This document shows, in pieces, positions 50,646-58,831 of a DNA stretch of 64,000 nt (the stretch's first letter is position 1; each line of letters begins with the position of its first letter). A program made the translations under genes and the position numbers. Location: contig NZ_JBEBMH010000006.1 in NCBI RefSeq assembly GCF_040081985.1, positions 186,001-250,000 of the forward strand. Direction: 5' to 3'. Under the pieces are notes generated by a model, which made no database searches, was not told the origin of the DNA, and worked only from the letters and a program-made list of their open reading frames with translations. Source of the stretch: Kumtagia yinganensis (GTDB lineage Bacteria > Pseudomonadota > Alphaproteobacteria > Rhizobiales > Rhizobiaceae).

Positions 50646-51065
50646 TCATTTCGCGCCGTCCGCCCGCCGTTGCAACAGCGCCTGCGAAGCCCGCCTGAGC
50701 GGCCGGGCCTCCGTGAAAATGTTGCGGGAGCGGAATTCGGCCGGACTCGAATGCCACAGGAATTCGTTGATGCCCAATCCGGGTTTTTCCGTGGTGAACC
50801 ACGGTTCCTTGAGATAGCGCGACGGCGCGGCCACCCAGGCGGGGACCCGTGCCCGGTATTTTTTTGCAAGATAGGAGGCCGCGGCCCCGGCAAGCGCGTC
50901 GAGCCGCTCGTCACCGGTCAGCGGCGGTTCGGGAGCTAGGGCAGCGGACCGGGCGTCGGCATCCGCGAGCCCATAGAATGTGTCCAGAAACTCGGCGAAC
51001 GCCTTCTCGCGGGGTTCGCCCGCGATGATGCGCTCACAGGTTTGAGACAGGGTAGCGGGGCGCAT
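50646..51065 (-). CDS. Partner protein of the nucleotidyltransferase pair
   Basis: A 139-residue protein; ATG at 51065 (MRPATLSQTCERIIAGEPRE). Typical pieces are KAFAEFLDTFYGL, RVPAWVAAPSRYLKEPWFTT, LGINEFLWHSSPAEFRSRNI and FTEARPLRRASQALL. I recall this family as a recurrent neighbour of stand-alone nucleotidyltransferases of the DUF6036/AbiEii kind. It overlaps the end of that gene by 32 bases, which suggests translational coupling. It may be the antitoxin or regulator of the pair, but that is inference. Confidence 0.65.
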   Translation of the reverse strand: MRPATLSQTCERIIAGEPREKAFAEFLDTFYGLADADARSAALAPEPPLTGDERLDALAGAAASYLAKKYRARVPAWVAAPSRYLKEPWFTTEKPGLGINEFLWHSSPAEFRSRNIFTEARPLRRASQALLQRRADGAK

Positions 51066-51651
51066 CGGCGGCTCCGAAAGTGTCGAGGACATGCCTGAGC
51101 AGGAAAAGCCGCTTTTCCGGATCGGCGGCCGAACGCGGAAAATAACGCGACATGATGCCAATTGCCGCGTCCGGGCCCTCGGCTCCGACAATTTTCATCA
51201 GGTTGCGGATATCCTCCGCTTCTTTCGCGCCTTGCAGCGGATCGAGCACGCGGATCGCCTTCACCTTCAGCGCCAGCAGATATTCGGCGGTTGGGACATA
51301 AACGACAAGGCCGGGCTCCACATCCGAACGCGGAAATGTGCCGAACTCGACGTGATCGCCCTCCATCGTTGCGATGCGGCTGAGATGAAAGGATACCGCG
51401 TCGTTCAGCCAGTCCTTGGACCAGCCATGCCGGGCCGCAATCATGGCTACCACTTCGGCAAGCCATTGCGGCCAAGGCATCGGCAGTTCCGCGATATCAA
51501 CATCTTCCGAGCCAAAGCGGAAGTTGCTTGCGAGCATCAGCGCGGAGCCGCCATAGACGGCAAAGTGGATCAAGGCGCCGTTCCGGTGAGCCGCCTCGCC
51601 GATCTCGTCGAAGGCGGCGAGCAATTCAGCCCGGTCGAATTCCTTCGCCAT
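51034..51651 (-). CDS. Nucleotidyltransferase-fold protein (DUF6036/AbiEii-like)
   Basis: A 205-residue protein with a minimal nucleotidyltransferase core: HFAVYGGSALMLASNFRFGS followed by EDVDIAEL, which holds the G-(G/S)-S and D-x-D residues (EDVDIA). The middle has PTAEYLLALKVKAIRVLDP, typical of AbiEii and DUF6036 proteins. Related enzymes act as toxins by modifying tRNA or other targets with nucleotides. Its 3' end overlaps the partner gene by 32 bases. Ribosome site not strong. Toxin-antitoxin function is a hypothesis. Confidence 0.75.
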   Translation of the reverse strand: MAKEFDRAELLAAFDEIGEAAHRNGALIHFAVYGGSALMLASNFRFGSEDVDIAELPMPWPQWLAEVVAMIAARHGWSKDWLNDAVSFHLSRIATMEGDHVEFGTFPRSDVEPGLVVYVPTAEYLLALKVKAIRVLDPLQGAKEAEDIRNLMKIVGAEGPDAAIGIMSRYFPRSAADPEKRLFLLRHVLDTFGAADAPRYPVSNL

Positions 51652-51671
51652 GGGAGCCCGATCCCTCGAGA

Positions 51672-52379
51672 TCAGATCTCCATCGCTTCCCCGATCTTCG
51701 GCAGCACGACCTCCGTGCCGCTGCCCTCCAGCCCGGCAACAAACTTGTCGGCGCTCTGGTCGAGTGCGCCAAATGTGGCGAAATGGCAGGGAACGGCCTT
51801 CTTGAAGTTGAAGAAACGCTTGCAGGCGAGGGCTGCCACCGCGCCGCCCATGGTGAAACGGTCGCCGATCGGCACGATGCCGATTTCCGGCTGATGCAGT
51901 TCCTCGATCAGCGCCATATCGCCAAAGATATCGGTGTCGCCCATGTGGTAGAGCGAGCGGCCGTCGGCGAAATGCAGGACGAGGCCGAGCGGGTTGCCGA
52001 GATAAGTGTTCGAGCCGTCACCTATGTTGAAGGACGAGGAGTGCAGCGCCTGCACGAAGGTCGTGGTGAAGCCGCCGCAGTCGACCGTGCCGCCGGTGTT
52101 GCCGGGATTGATCGTGTCTCCCGCAACGCCCTGGCCGACCAGATACATGCAAAGTTCGAAGCAGGCGACGAGCTGAGCGCCCGTCTTCTTGAGGATTTCG
52201 GCGGCGTCGCCGACGTGGTCGTTGTGGCCATGCGTCAGCAACACGTGCGTGATGCCGTCGGCCGGCCCTTCCCAACCCTTGCCCCAGGAGGGATTACCGC
52301 TGAGGAACGGATCGATCAGGATTTTGGCGTTGCCCGCGTCGATGCGGAAGGCCGAATGGCCGTGCCAGGTGAGTTTCAT
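51672..52379 (-). CDS. MBL-fold metal-dependent hydrolase (UPF0173-like)
   Basis: A 235-residue protein, close to the usual size of UPF0173. It opens MKLTWHGHSAFRID and has the metal motif LLTHGHNDHVGDA (H-x-H-x-D-H), SLYHMGDTDIFGDMAL for further ligands, PIGDRFTMG and PCHFATFGAL. It is a soluble metallo-beta-lactamase-fold hydrolase; substrate unknown. It lies 20 bases upstream of the nucleotidyltransferase gene on the same strand but faces ruvX on the other side. Confidence 0.9.
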   Translation of the reverse strand: MKLTWHGHSAFRIDAGNAKILIDPFLSGNPSWGKGWEGPADGITHVLLTHGHNDHVGDAAEILKKTGAQLVACFELCMYLVGQGVAGDTINPGNTGGTVDCGGFTTTFVQALHSSSFNIGDGSNTYLGNPLGLVLHFADGRSLYHMGDTDIFGDMALIEELHQPEIGIVPIGDRFTMGGAVAALACKRFFNFKKAVPCHFATFGALDQSADKFVAGLEGSGTEVVLPKIGEAMEI

Positions 52380-52442
52380 GACGGTCTCCTCGATTTCGCG
52401 TTGCCAAGAGGATAGAACGCCGGCAAGCCGAAAGGAAAGCCC

Positions 52443-52937
52443 GTGCCGGTCGTCACCATCGAAGCCCTACCCCAACTCCTGCAAGGCAGCATGACGCTGG
52501 CCGGGCTCGACCTCGGCGAAAAGACCATCGGCGTGGCGGTGTCGGACCGCGGCCTTTCCTTCGCCCATCCGCGTCCGGTGATTCTGCGGAAGAAATTCAC
52601 GGCCGACGCCGAGGCGCTGCTGAAACTGCTCGCCTCCGAGCAGACCGGCGCGATCGTCATCGGCCTGCCCGTAAATATGGACGGCAGCGAAGGCCCGCGC
52701 GTCCAGGCGACGCGCGCGTTCGTGCGCAACATGCAGCGGCTGACCGATCTGCCTTTCGCCTATTGGGACGAGCGCCTGTCGACGGTGGCTGCGGAGCGCA
52801 CGCTGATCGAGATGGATTTTTCGCGCGAGAAGCGAAAAGGCAAGATCGATTCGGCCGCGGCCGCCTTCATCCTGCAGGGCGTGCTGGATCGGCTTCAGGC
52901 GCTGGGCGAATCCGAGGCGGGTGCCTGGCCTGAATAG
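52443..52937 (+). CDS. ruvX: Putative pre-16S rRNA nuclease / Holliday junction resolvase YqgF
   Basis: A 164-residue RNase H-fold protein starting at GTG 52443. It has LAGLDLGEKTIGVAVSD with the first catalytic Asp, TGAIVIGLPVNMDGSEGPR, YWDERLSTVAAERTL with the Glu, and KIDSAAAAFILQGVLD with the last Asp. The family is essential in many bacteria and processes the 5' end of 16S rRNA. Its last 43 bases overlap the 3' end of the convergent small membrane gene. Confidence 0.94.
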   Translation: MPVVTIEALPQLLQGSMTLAGLDLGEKTIGVAVSDRGLSFAHPRPVILRKKFTADAEALLKLLASEQTGAIVIGLPVNMDGSEGPRVQATRAFVRNMQRLTDLPFAYWDERLSTVAAERTLIEMDFSREKRKGKIDSAAAAFILQGVLDRLQALGESEAGAWPE

Positions 52938-53215
52938 CGCTCGCGCTGCCTGCGCAGCCAGGCCGCAACCTCGCGGCGGCGGCGGAAAGCCCAGATCGCC
53001 AGCAGGATCAGCGTATCGAAGATGCAGGCCTTCGCGATGAACCACGGCACCGACGCCGGCTCGACATTCATGATCTGGCCGGCAAGCTGAAAATAGATGT
53101 CATGCACCTGCCGCGACAGCATCAGGTAGCCGAAATTCATGTCGTAATAGGACAGGCCGAACCAACCCCAAAAGATCACCAGCGGCAGCGCCCAGATCGT
53201 CAGGATGTAGCGCAT
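52895..53215 (-). CDS. Small membrane protein, unknown
   Basis: A 106-residue protein from the ATG at 53215, sharing one base with the upstream stop (TGATG). It has two spans (YILTIWALPLVIFWGWFGL and ACIFDTLILLAIWAF) and a basic C-terminus (RRRREVAAWLRRQRERYSG). Translationally coupled to the membrane protein gene at 53215-53763. Its end overlaps the 3' end of ruvX. No family recognised. Confidence 0.75.
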   Translation of the reverse strand: MRYILTIWALPLVIFWGWFGLSYYDMNFGYLMLSRQVHDIYFQLAGQIMNVEPASVPWFIAKACIFDTLILLAIWAFRRRREVAAWLRRQRERYSGQAPASDSPSA

Positions 53216-53763
53216 CAGCGATCGAAGCTCCGCTGGCCGTCGTAGGCTGTGACGAAACGCGACAGCCGCGCCGTCCGCGAGGCGTCGATCGCCTTGACAC
53301 GCGCGGCGAGCCGCGCCTCCCCGCCATCGACGGCTTGGTGTGGATCGAGTTGCCGCTCGGCCCGGATCGCGACATAGGAGGCGATCAGCGCGGCAAAATG
53401 CGCGGCCATCGCCGGAAACAGGCCGGCGGTGGCCTTGATGGTGCCGACGACGAGCATGAGGGTCATCAATCCGGAAGCGGTCGAGAATGCCATGCGCAGA
53501 ACTTCGTCGCCGGCCACGCGGTTCCCCGGCGAGACGAAGAAGGTCACGAAAGCCCACCAGAAGAGCACGGAACAGATCGCGAAGCCGAATGAAACCGTGG
53601 CTTTCATGACCGGCACGGAGGCAAGGAAGATGTCTTGGCCGGACATGTCTATGCCGAGGAAGGTCAATCCTCCGCCATCGCCGCCGAATACGGCAAGCCC
53701 AGCCAGCAGTGAAAACAGCACCGCCCAGTGCAGAACCAGAAAAAGAGTCAGTAACCGAGGCAT
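53215..53763 (-). CDS. Membrane protein, unknown
   Basis: A 182-residue protein; ATG at 53763 (MPRLLTLFLVLHWAVLFSLL) after GAGGA. It has about four hydrophobic spans (HWAVLFSLLAGLAVFGG, ATVSFGFAICSVLFWWAFVT, LMTLMLVVGTIKATAGLF) and an acidic to basic cytosolic tail ending AYDGQRSFDR. It forms a two-gene unit with the next membrane gene. Function unknown. Confidence 0.8.
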   Translation of the reverse strand: MPRLLTLFLVLHWAVLFSLLAGLAVFGGDGGGLTFLGIDMSGQDIFLASVPVMKATVSFGFAICSVLFWWAFVTFFVSPGNRVAGDEVLRMAFSTASGLMTLMLVVGTIKATAGLFPAMAAHFAALIASYVAIRAERQLDPHQAVDGGEARLAARVKAIDASRTARLSRFVTAYDGQRSFDR

Positions 53764-53877
53764 GCTGTCCTCATTCGTGGGACACAGACTGGGGCCGTTG
53801 CCGTTCCGGCGCAACGTAAACCATTTGTTAAGGTTAACGGCCTGGGGAGAAACGGCCCGCCGTGCCCACTCGCCGGC

Positions 53878-55503
53878 TCAGTTCGCGGGATAGAGCGTGT
53901 CGAGGATCAGCGCCGGATCGTGGCGCGGGGCGAGCATTCCGTAGGTAGTACGCCATTGGCCGGCCAACCGGGTCTCGACGAAAGCGTCGGCGATTCGGCC
54001 TGCGCCTATGCGCCTGAGTTCGGCGGCGGCGGCCGACAGCGCAAGCTGTTCGGTCAGAACCCGAGCCGACCCCTCGTCCGAGGAGGCCACCTGCATGGCG
54101 GCGCGCAACACGCCCACCGTCCCTGCCCCGCCCGCGCCGAGGTCGCGCGAAATGCCGGCAAGCACCTCGTCGAAAAGGCCAGGCCCTCGGCCAAGCACGC
54201 GCAGCACGTCGAGCGCCATGACGTTGCCGGACCCCTCCCAGATGGCGTTGACCGGCGCCTCGCGATAATAGCGGGCCAGCGGCCCCTCCTCGACATAACC
54301 GTTGCCACCGAGGCACTCCATCGCCTCCGCCAGCAGGGTCGGGGCGACCTTGCAGACCCAGTATTTGACCACCGGCGTCATGACCCGGGCAAACGCCGCT
54401 TCGCCGCGATCCTTTGCCGCCTCGTCGAAGGAGCGCGCCAGCCGGAACGACAGCGCGGTTGCGCCGGCGACGTCCAGCGCCATGTCGGCCAGCACGCGCT
54501 GCATCAGCGGTTTGTCGATCAGATTGCCGCCAAAAACCTTGCGGTGGCGGGCATGGTGCACCGCCTCCGCCACGCCGGCGCGCATGATCGCGGCGGATGC
54601 CACCGCGCAGTCGAGCCGGGTCAGCGTCACCATGTCCATGATCGTCCTGACGCCGGCGCCGGGATCGCCGACCGGCTCGCCGACGGCACCCTCGAACTCG
54701 ACCTCGGTCGAGGCATTGGAACGGTTGCCGAGTTTGTCCTTCAGCCGCTGGAACCGAAAACCGTTGCCGTTGCCGTCGCTCAGGATCCTCGGGACGAGGA
54801 AACAGGTCAGCCCTTCCGCCGCCTGGGCGAGCACCAGGAACGCATCCGACATCGGCGCCGACATGAACCATTTATGGCCGGTGATTCGATAAAAACCACT
54901 GCCTGCCCGTTCGGCGCGCGTCGTGTTGGCGCGCACGTCCGTGCCGCCCTGCTTCTCGGTCATGCCCATGCCGAGCGTCAGGCCGGCCTTCTGCACCGGC
55001 GGTTTCTGGGTCTGGTCGTATTTGCGGCTGGTGATTCGCGGCGCCCACTCGCGGAAAAGTTTCGGGCTGGCCATCAGCGCCGCCAGCGAGGCGCTGGTCA
55101 TGGTGATCGGGCAGAGATGCCCGGCCTCGAGTTCCGCCGTGAGGTAGAAGCGCGCGGCGCGCACCTGGTGCCGGCGGCCGGTCTCCTGCTCGCCGTTTTC
55201 CCATACCGACGAATGCAGCCCGCCGGCGATGCCGCGGCGCATCAGCGCGTGGTAGGCGGGATGGTATTCGACGATATCAAGCCGCCTGCCCTGCCGGTCA
55301 TGCGTCCTGAGTTTTGGAGTCTCGGCATTGGCCAGCCGCGCCAGTTCCTGCGCCTCCTGGCTCAGCACGAACTTGCCGTGCGCATCGAGTTCCTTGCGGA
55401 CGGGCTCGGAAAAATCCTCGGCCAGTTGCACGAGCAGCGGATCGCCGCGCCATGCGTTGCCGCCGGCGAGCGGCGGCGGCTGGTTGGTTACCTCGTGCGT
55501 CAC
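53878..55503 (-). CDS. aidB: AidB-like acyl-CoA dehydrogenase
   Basis: A 541-residue flavoprotein of the AidB branch, longer than metabolic acyl-CoA dehydrogenases. Matches include YHPAYHALMRRGIAGGLHSS, GMGMTEKQGGTDVRANTTRA, YRITGHKWFMSAPMSDAFLV, ECLGGNGYVEEGPLARYYRE and PVNAIWEGSGNVMALDVLR. AidB is induced by alkylation stress in E. coli and binds DNA; dehydrogenase activity is weak. It is named by similarity of layout, and the metabolic role here is not proven. Single gene. Confidence 0.88.
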   Translation of the reverse strand: MTHEVTNQPPPLAGGNAWRGDPLLVQLAEDFSEPVRKELDAHGKFVLSQEAQELARLANAETPKLRTHDRQGRRLDIVEYHPAYHALMRRGIAGGLHSSVWENGEQETGRRHQVRAARFYLTAELEAGHLCPITMTSASLAALMASPKLFREWAPRITSRKYDQTQKPPVQKAGLTLGMGMTEKQGGTDVRANTTRAERAGSGFYRITGHKWFMSAPMSDAFLVLAQAAEGLTCFLVPRILSDGNGNGFRFQRLKDKLGNRSNASTEVEFEGAVGEPVGDPGAGVRTIMDMVTLTRLDCAVASAAIMRAGVAEAVHHARHRKVFGGNLIDKPLMQRVLADMALDVAGATALSFRLARSFDEAAKDRGEAAFARVMTPVVKYWVCKVAPTLLAEAMECLGGNGYVEEGPLARYYREAPVNAIWEGSGNVMALDVLRVLGRGPGLFDEVLAGISRDLGAGGAGTVGVLRAAMQVASSDEGSARVLTEQLALSAAAAELRRIGAGRIADAFVETRLAGQWRTTYGMLAPRHDPALILDTLYPAN

Positions 55504-55676
55504 GCCGGATCTCTTTCCCCTGCGCCCTCGAATCCAAGCGCCTGCCGATGCTTATAACCGATGGCAAGTGTGGCGCACGACGAAAAAACCCGAACGGGGC
55601 CTTTGCTCGCATCGACGAGACGGCAAGTAGCATGACCGACACGGGCGCGGTGGAGGATGGACAGGCGGGGCAGCTG

Positions 55677-56504
55677 TCAGGGCGTTTGCGAACCAGCCCA
55701 TGTGCATTCAAAAGACGACACCAACTGCGAAAAACCCTTGAGGCGCCGGCGTCTGCTGCGCAGGAACGCGCCTGCATCGCCGCATTCGCGGCAGATATTC
55801 TCGGAGACGAGGATCTGGTCGCCGGACGCTGCGGAGCACAACCGGGCGGCAAGCTGTACCGTCGAGCCGAACAGGTCGTTGCCATCGGCGACCGGCTCGC
55901 CGCAGTCGAGACCGATGCGCACGTGAAGTGGCTCAGGATTGCCACTGTTGAAGGCCCGGAACTCCCGCTGGACGGCCATCGCACATTCGACCGCATCCGC
56001 GGCCGAGGTGAAGGAAGCCATGATACCGTCGCCGGTGTGCTTGACCTCGCGGCCGCCGGACCTGGCGAGGCAGCGGTGCACGATCGAATCATGCGCGCGG
56101 ACCAGTTCAGTGGCGCTCTTGTCGCCAAGCCGTTCGGTCATGCTGGTCGAGCCGACGATATCGGTGAACATGATTGTCCGATGGCCGGCATCCATCTCCG
56201 GGTTTTCGGTGCCGATAGGCGGTTCGGGATCCTGGATGCGACCGAGAAACGCCTCTACCACGGCCAGCGAAACCTCAATGATCTCGCCGGCGACATGGCC
56301 GTGGGCTTCATGATGCACGCGTTGAGCAACGTCCTTGTCAGGCGCGTCAACGAGGCAGAAGGCGGTTCCGCGCCGATCGTCGAACCAGTAGGTGAGGAAC
56401 TTCACCCCGTATAGTTCCTGCGTGGCAAGGTCCAGCTTGTGCGCGCTGGCTATCTCGGCAGCGGTCATGCCGCGCAAATCATGCCGGTCCATGAAAATGG
56501 GCAT
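55677..56504 (-). CDS. DUF4242 domain fused to class III adenylate/guanylate cyclase
   Basis: A 275-residue protein from the ATG at 56504 (MPIFMDRHDLRGMTAAEIAS). Residues 1-85 are a DUF4242 domain (SCO4226-like ferredoxin fold, with LTYWFDDRRGTAFCLVDAPD). Residues 115-250 are a class III cyclase catalytic domain: RTIMFTDIVGSTSMTERLGD with the first metal Asp, KHTGDGIMASFTSAADAVEC with the second, and HVRIGLDCGEPVADGNDLFG. The usual substrate-defining residues cannot be judged safely by eye, so cAMP or cGMP is open. The C-terminal tail is basic. It is cytosolic and stands alone. Confidence 0.85.
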   Translation of the reverse strand: MPIFMDRHDLRGMTAAEIASAHKLDLATQELYGVKFLTYWFDDRRGTAFCLVDAPDKDVAQRVHHEAHGHVAGEIIEVSLAVVEAFLGRIQDPEPPIGTENPEMDAGHRTIMFTDIVGSTSMTERLGDKSATELVRAHDSIVHRCLARSGGREVKHTGDGIMASFTSAADAVECAMAVQREFRAFNSGNPEPLHVRIGLDCGEPVADGNDLFGSTVQLAARLCSAASGDQILVSENICRECGDAGAFLRSRRRRLKGFSQLVSSFECTWAGSQTP

Positions 56505-56616
56505 GTCCTGCACTCCGGCTCGGTCACCCATCTATCCACGGCAGGATATTCCGCTTGCGGCCCTTTCGCAAACCGCTGTGTCGAAGACGCACCGTCAGGG
56601 ATCCTTCCAGGCTATA

Positions 56617-56946
56617 TCAAGCCGGCTGGATCGATACGATCTTGCCGTCGGCGTCGATGAGGCAGGTGGTCGGCTTGCCGGCGGCGTTGAGTTCCACCTG
56701 ATAGTTTTTCGCGTCCAGCTTGCGCGAACTCACGGGCAGCACCTTGCTGGCCTCCAAGCTGGCCGATCGCGCAGCCTCGGTGGCACACAGGAGTTGCAGG
56801 TCGGCCGGGGCCGTTTCCAGCGTCGTCCTGGCCATCTGGTCGGGCGTCGGGCCGGTCGTGCAGGCGCTCAGCGCCGCGGCGAGCCCCGCCGCAAACAGGC
56901 CGGGCCACGGCCCCGACCTGACAACCCAGTTTACGCAAGCAGTCAT
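56617..56946 (-). CDS. Predicted lipoprotein
   Basis: A 109-residue protein. The ATG at 56946 is better spaced from AAGGAGG than the ATG one codon upstream. The signal peptide ends in the lipobox LSAC (FAAGLAAALSACTTGPTPDQ), so the mature protein should be lipid-anchored. The rest (LLCATEAARSASLEASKVLP, then YQVELNAAGKPTTCLIDADG) is a small domain with two Cys. Family unknown. It lies 16 bases after the L,D-transpeptidase gene and is probably in the same operon. Confidence 0.78.
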   Translation of the reverse strand: MTACVNWVVRSGPWPGLFAAGLAAALSACTTGPTPDQMARTTLETAPADLQLLCATEAARSASLEASKVLPVSSRKLDAKNYQVELNAAGKPTTCLIDADGKIVSIQPA

Positions 56947-56965
56947 CATCCCCTCCTTGGAAAAG

Positions 56966-57673
56966 TCATACCCCCTTGTAGAGAGCGGCCCCCTGCATCA
57001 GCACAATCACCTTGGCGCCGATCTCGATGCGCGAATGCAGGTCGACGATGTCGTCATTGTTCATGCGGATGCAGCCGGACGACACGTCGAGGCCGATGGT
57101 CCAGGGCTCGGGCGTGCCGTGGATGCGGTAGATCGTGTCCCGGTCGCCCTCGTAGAGGTAGAGCGCCCGCGCGCCGAGCGGATTTTGCGGACCGCCCGGC
57201 TGGCCGCCGGCCCATTTTCGCGCATTCGGATCGCGCGCCACCATCTCGGCGGGCGGCGTCCAGATCGGCCACTCCGCCGTGCGCCCCACGCGCACGATGC
57301 CGGCCCAGCCAAACCCTTCGCGCCCCACGCCGATGCCGTAGCGGATCGCCTGCTGGCCGGGTTGGACGAGGTAGAGAAAATGCTGATTGCCGTCGATGAT
57401 GATGGTGCCCGGCTTCTCGGCGGTGCGGAATTTTACCACCTGCGGCCGGAAGGCTTCCGGCACCTGCTTGTGCTGGCGCCAGTATTTGTAGGCCTTGGTG
57501 CGGTCGTAGCTGGTCCAGGTCCGCGTCTTCGGGTCGTAGACCTGAGTTCCGGCCGCGGCGAACGCTACCGCTGTCGCAAGCATCAGCCCGGCCGCGAACA
57601 GCGCGCCGAGTTTGATCATCCGGCCGCGCATCAGGGCCCTGGAAAGCGCAGGACTGCTGGAAGGTCCAGTCAT
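56966..57673 (-). CDS. L,D-transpeptidase (YkuD/ErfK family)
   Basis: A 235-residue protein. The start ATG at 57673 overlaps the stop of the upstream binding-protein gene (ATGA). It has a hydrophobic N-terminal export segment (LGALFAAGLMLATAVAFAAA). The YkuD domain carries HGTPEPWTIGLDVSSGCIRM with the catalytic Cys (motif HGT-x-SSGCIRMxN) and NDDIVDLHSRI. Such enzymes form 3-3 peptidoglycan cross-links or attach proteins to peptidoglycan in the periplasm; rhizobia carry many. Pairing with an orphan substrate-binding protein is odd. Confidence 0.92.
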   Translation of the reverse strand: MTGPSSSPALSRALMRGRMIKLGALFAAGLMLATAVAFAAAGTQVYDPKTRTWTSYDRTKAYKYWRQHKQVPEAFRPQVVKFRTAEKPGTIIIDGNQHFLYLVQPGQQAIRYGIGVGREGFGWAGIVRVGRTAEWPIWTPPAEMVARDPNARKWAGGQPGGPQNPLGARALYLYEGDRDTIYRIHGTPEPWTIGLDVSSGCIRMNNDDIVDLHSRIEIGAKVIVLMQGAALYKGV

Positions 57674-58635
57674 GGCTTCGCCCACCCGTCAACGCGCGCC
57701 TGGTTCTTTTCCACCCACTGCTCCGCGAAGGCGAGAGGGTCCTGACGTTCGACCTGCAAGGCATAACTCATGTCGATCGCCTCCTCGGGCTTGAAATCGA
57801 TGCGATCGAGGAAGCGGGCGACATCCGGGTGTTTCTGGCGCAGCGCGGTCGCATAGGCGATGTGATAATGGGCGGCGTCCCAGCCCACAGGCGCGCTCGA
57901 TTTCGACAGCCATTCCGGGTCCTCGCCCGGCAGCACCACCTTCCATTTGGCAGGATCGTAGGGCGGCTCGGTCAGGCGCACGATGTCGTGCAGCTTGAAC
58001 ACGGCGTGCGGCGCGTAACAGGCAAAGACCATGGGGCGCTCCGTGGCCTCGGCCGCGTCCACGGCCGCCATGCCGACATCCTCCTGCACTTCCAGCAGCG
58101 TCAACTTCTTGGCATAGCCGTAGCTGTTGGCGCGGATGCGCTCGATCTCGGTGGACGACCATGTCGGCGCGCCGATCCACAATTCTCCCTGTCCATCGCC
58201 GTCGGTGTCGAGCACGGAGGTCTTCTTCTGGTCGCTCAGGTCGGAGATATCGCGGATGCCGTCCTTGTCCGCGGCCACCCTGTTGGCGCAGATGCCCTGC
58301 CACGCCGGCACGCCGATCGGGCTGATGGCGACGGTGCCGGCATCGGTGACGTAGCGTTTGACGAGATTGTCGAGATTGGGCAGCCAAACTTCCGGGTGGA
58401 TGTCGACCTGCCCGGAATCCAGCCCCGCAAAGGCGATCAGCGTGCCCATCTCGACGGCGTCGGCCTCAAGGCCGAATTCTTTCTTCAGGCCAACCTTGAT
58501 GATGTTGGCAGAGGCCTTGCCCGACCACCAGTTGGGCATCGCGATGACGAGGTCGGCGGCTTGCGCGCCCATGCAGGAAAGGCAAAGCGTCGAGGCGGCC
58601 AACGCAGTCTTCAGCCAAGACCATGCGTAGAGCAT
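57670..58635 (-). CDS. Glycine-betaine-type ABC substrate-binding protein (orphan)
   Basis: A 321-residue periplasmic binding protein with an N-terminal signal peptide (TALAASTLCLSCMGAQAADL). It belongs to the OpuAC/ProX-like family: NWWSGKASANIIKVGLKKEF, GLDSGQVDIHPEVWLPN and FACYAPHAVFKLHDIVRL, with aromatic residues suited to quaternary ammonium ligands. No permease or ATPase gene is adjacent, so it is an orphan that must use a transporter encoded elsewhere or act as a sensor. It overlaps the L,D-transpeptidase start by four bases. Confidence 0.88.
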   Translation of the reverse strand: MLYAWSWLKTALAASTLCLSCMGAQAADLVIAMPNWWSGKASANIIKVGLKKEFGLEADAVEMGTLIAFAGLDSGQVDIHPEVWLPNLDNLVKRYVTDAGTVAISPIGVPAWQGICANRVAADKDGIRDISDLSDQKKTSVLDTDGDGQGELWIGAPTWSSTEIERIRANSYGYAKKLTLLEVQEDVGMAAVDAAEATERPMVFACYAPHAVFKLHDIVRLTEPPYDPAKWKVVLPGEDPEWLSKSSAPVGWDAAHYHIAYATALRQKHPDVARFLDRIDFKPEEAIDMSYALQVERQDPLAFAEQWVEKNQARVDGWAKP

Positions 58636-58831
58636 GCGGAGTCCCTCTCAACCGTGACGCGCCCCCCAAGACTTTTACATGTCTGGGGACGTAGCGCAAT
58701 TTGCATAAGCCATCGTTGTTGCGGGAAAGGACTCATGGCCGGCAGCGTGGAAACAGTTACCGGCATCTTGTTGACGACGTTGGATATCACCTTGTGGCAA
58801 GGCGATGCGCAGCCTATAGCAGCCGCTTGAG

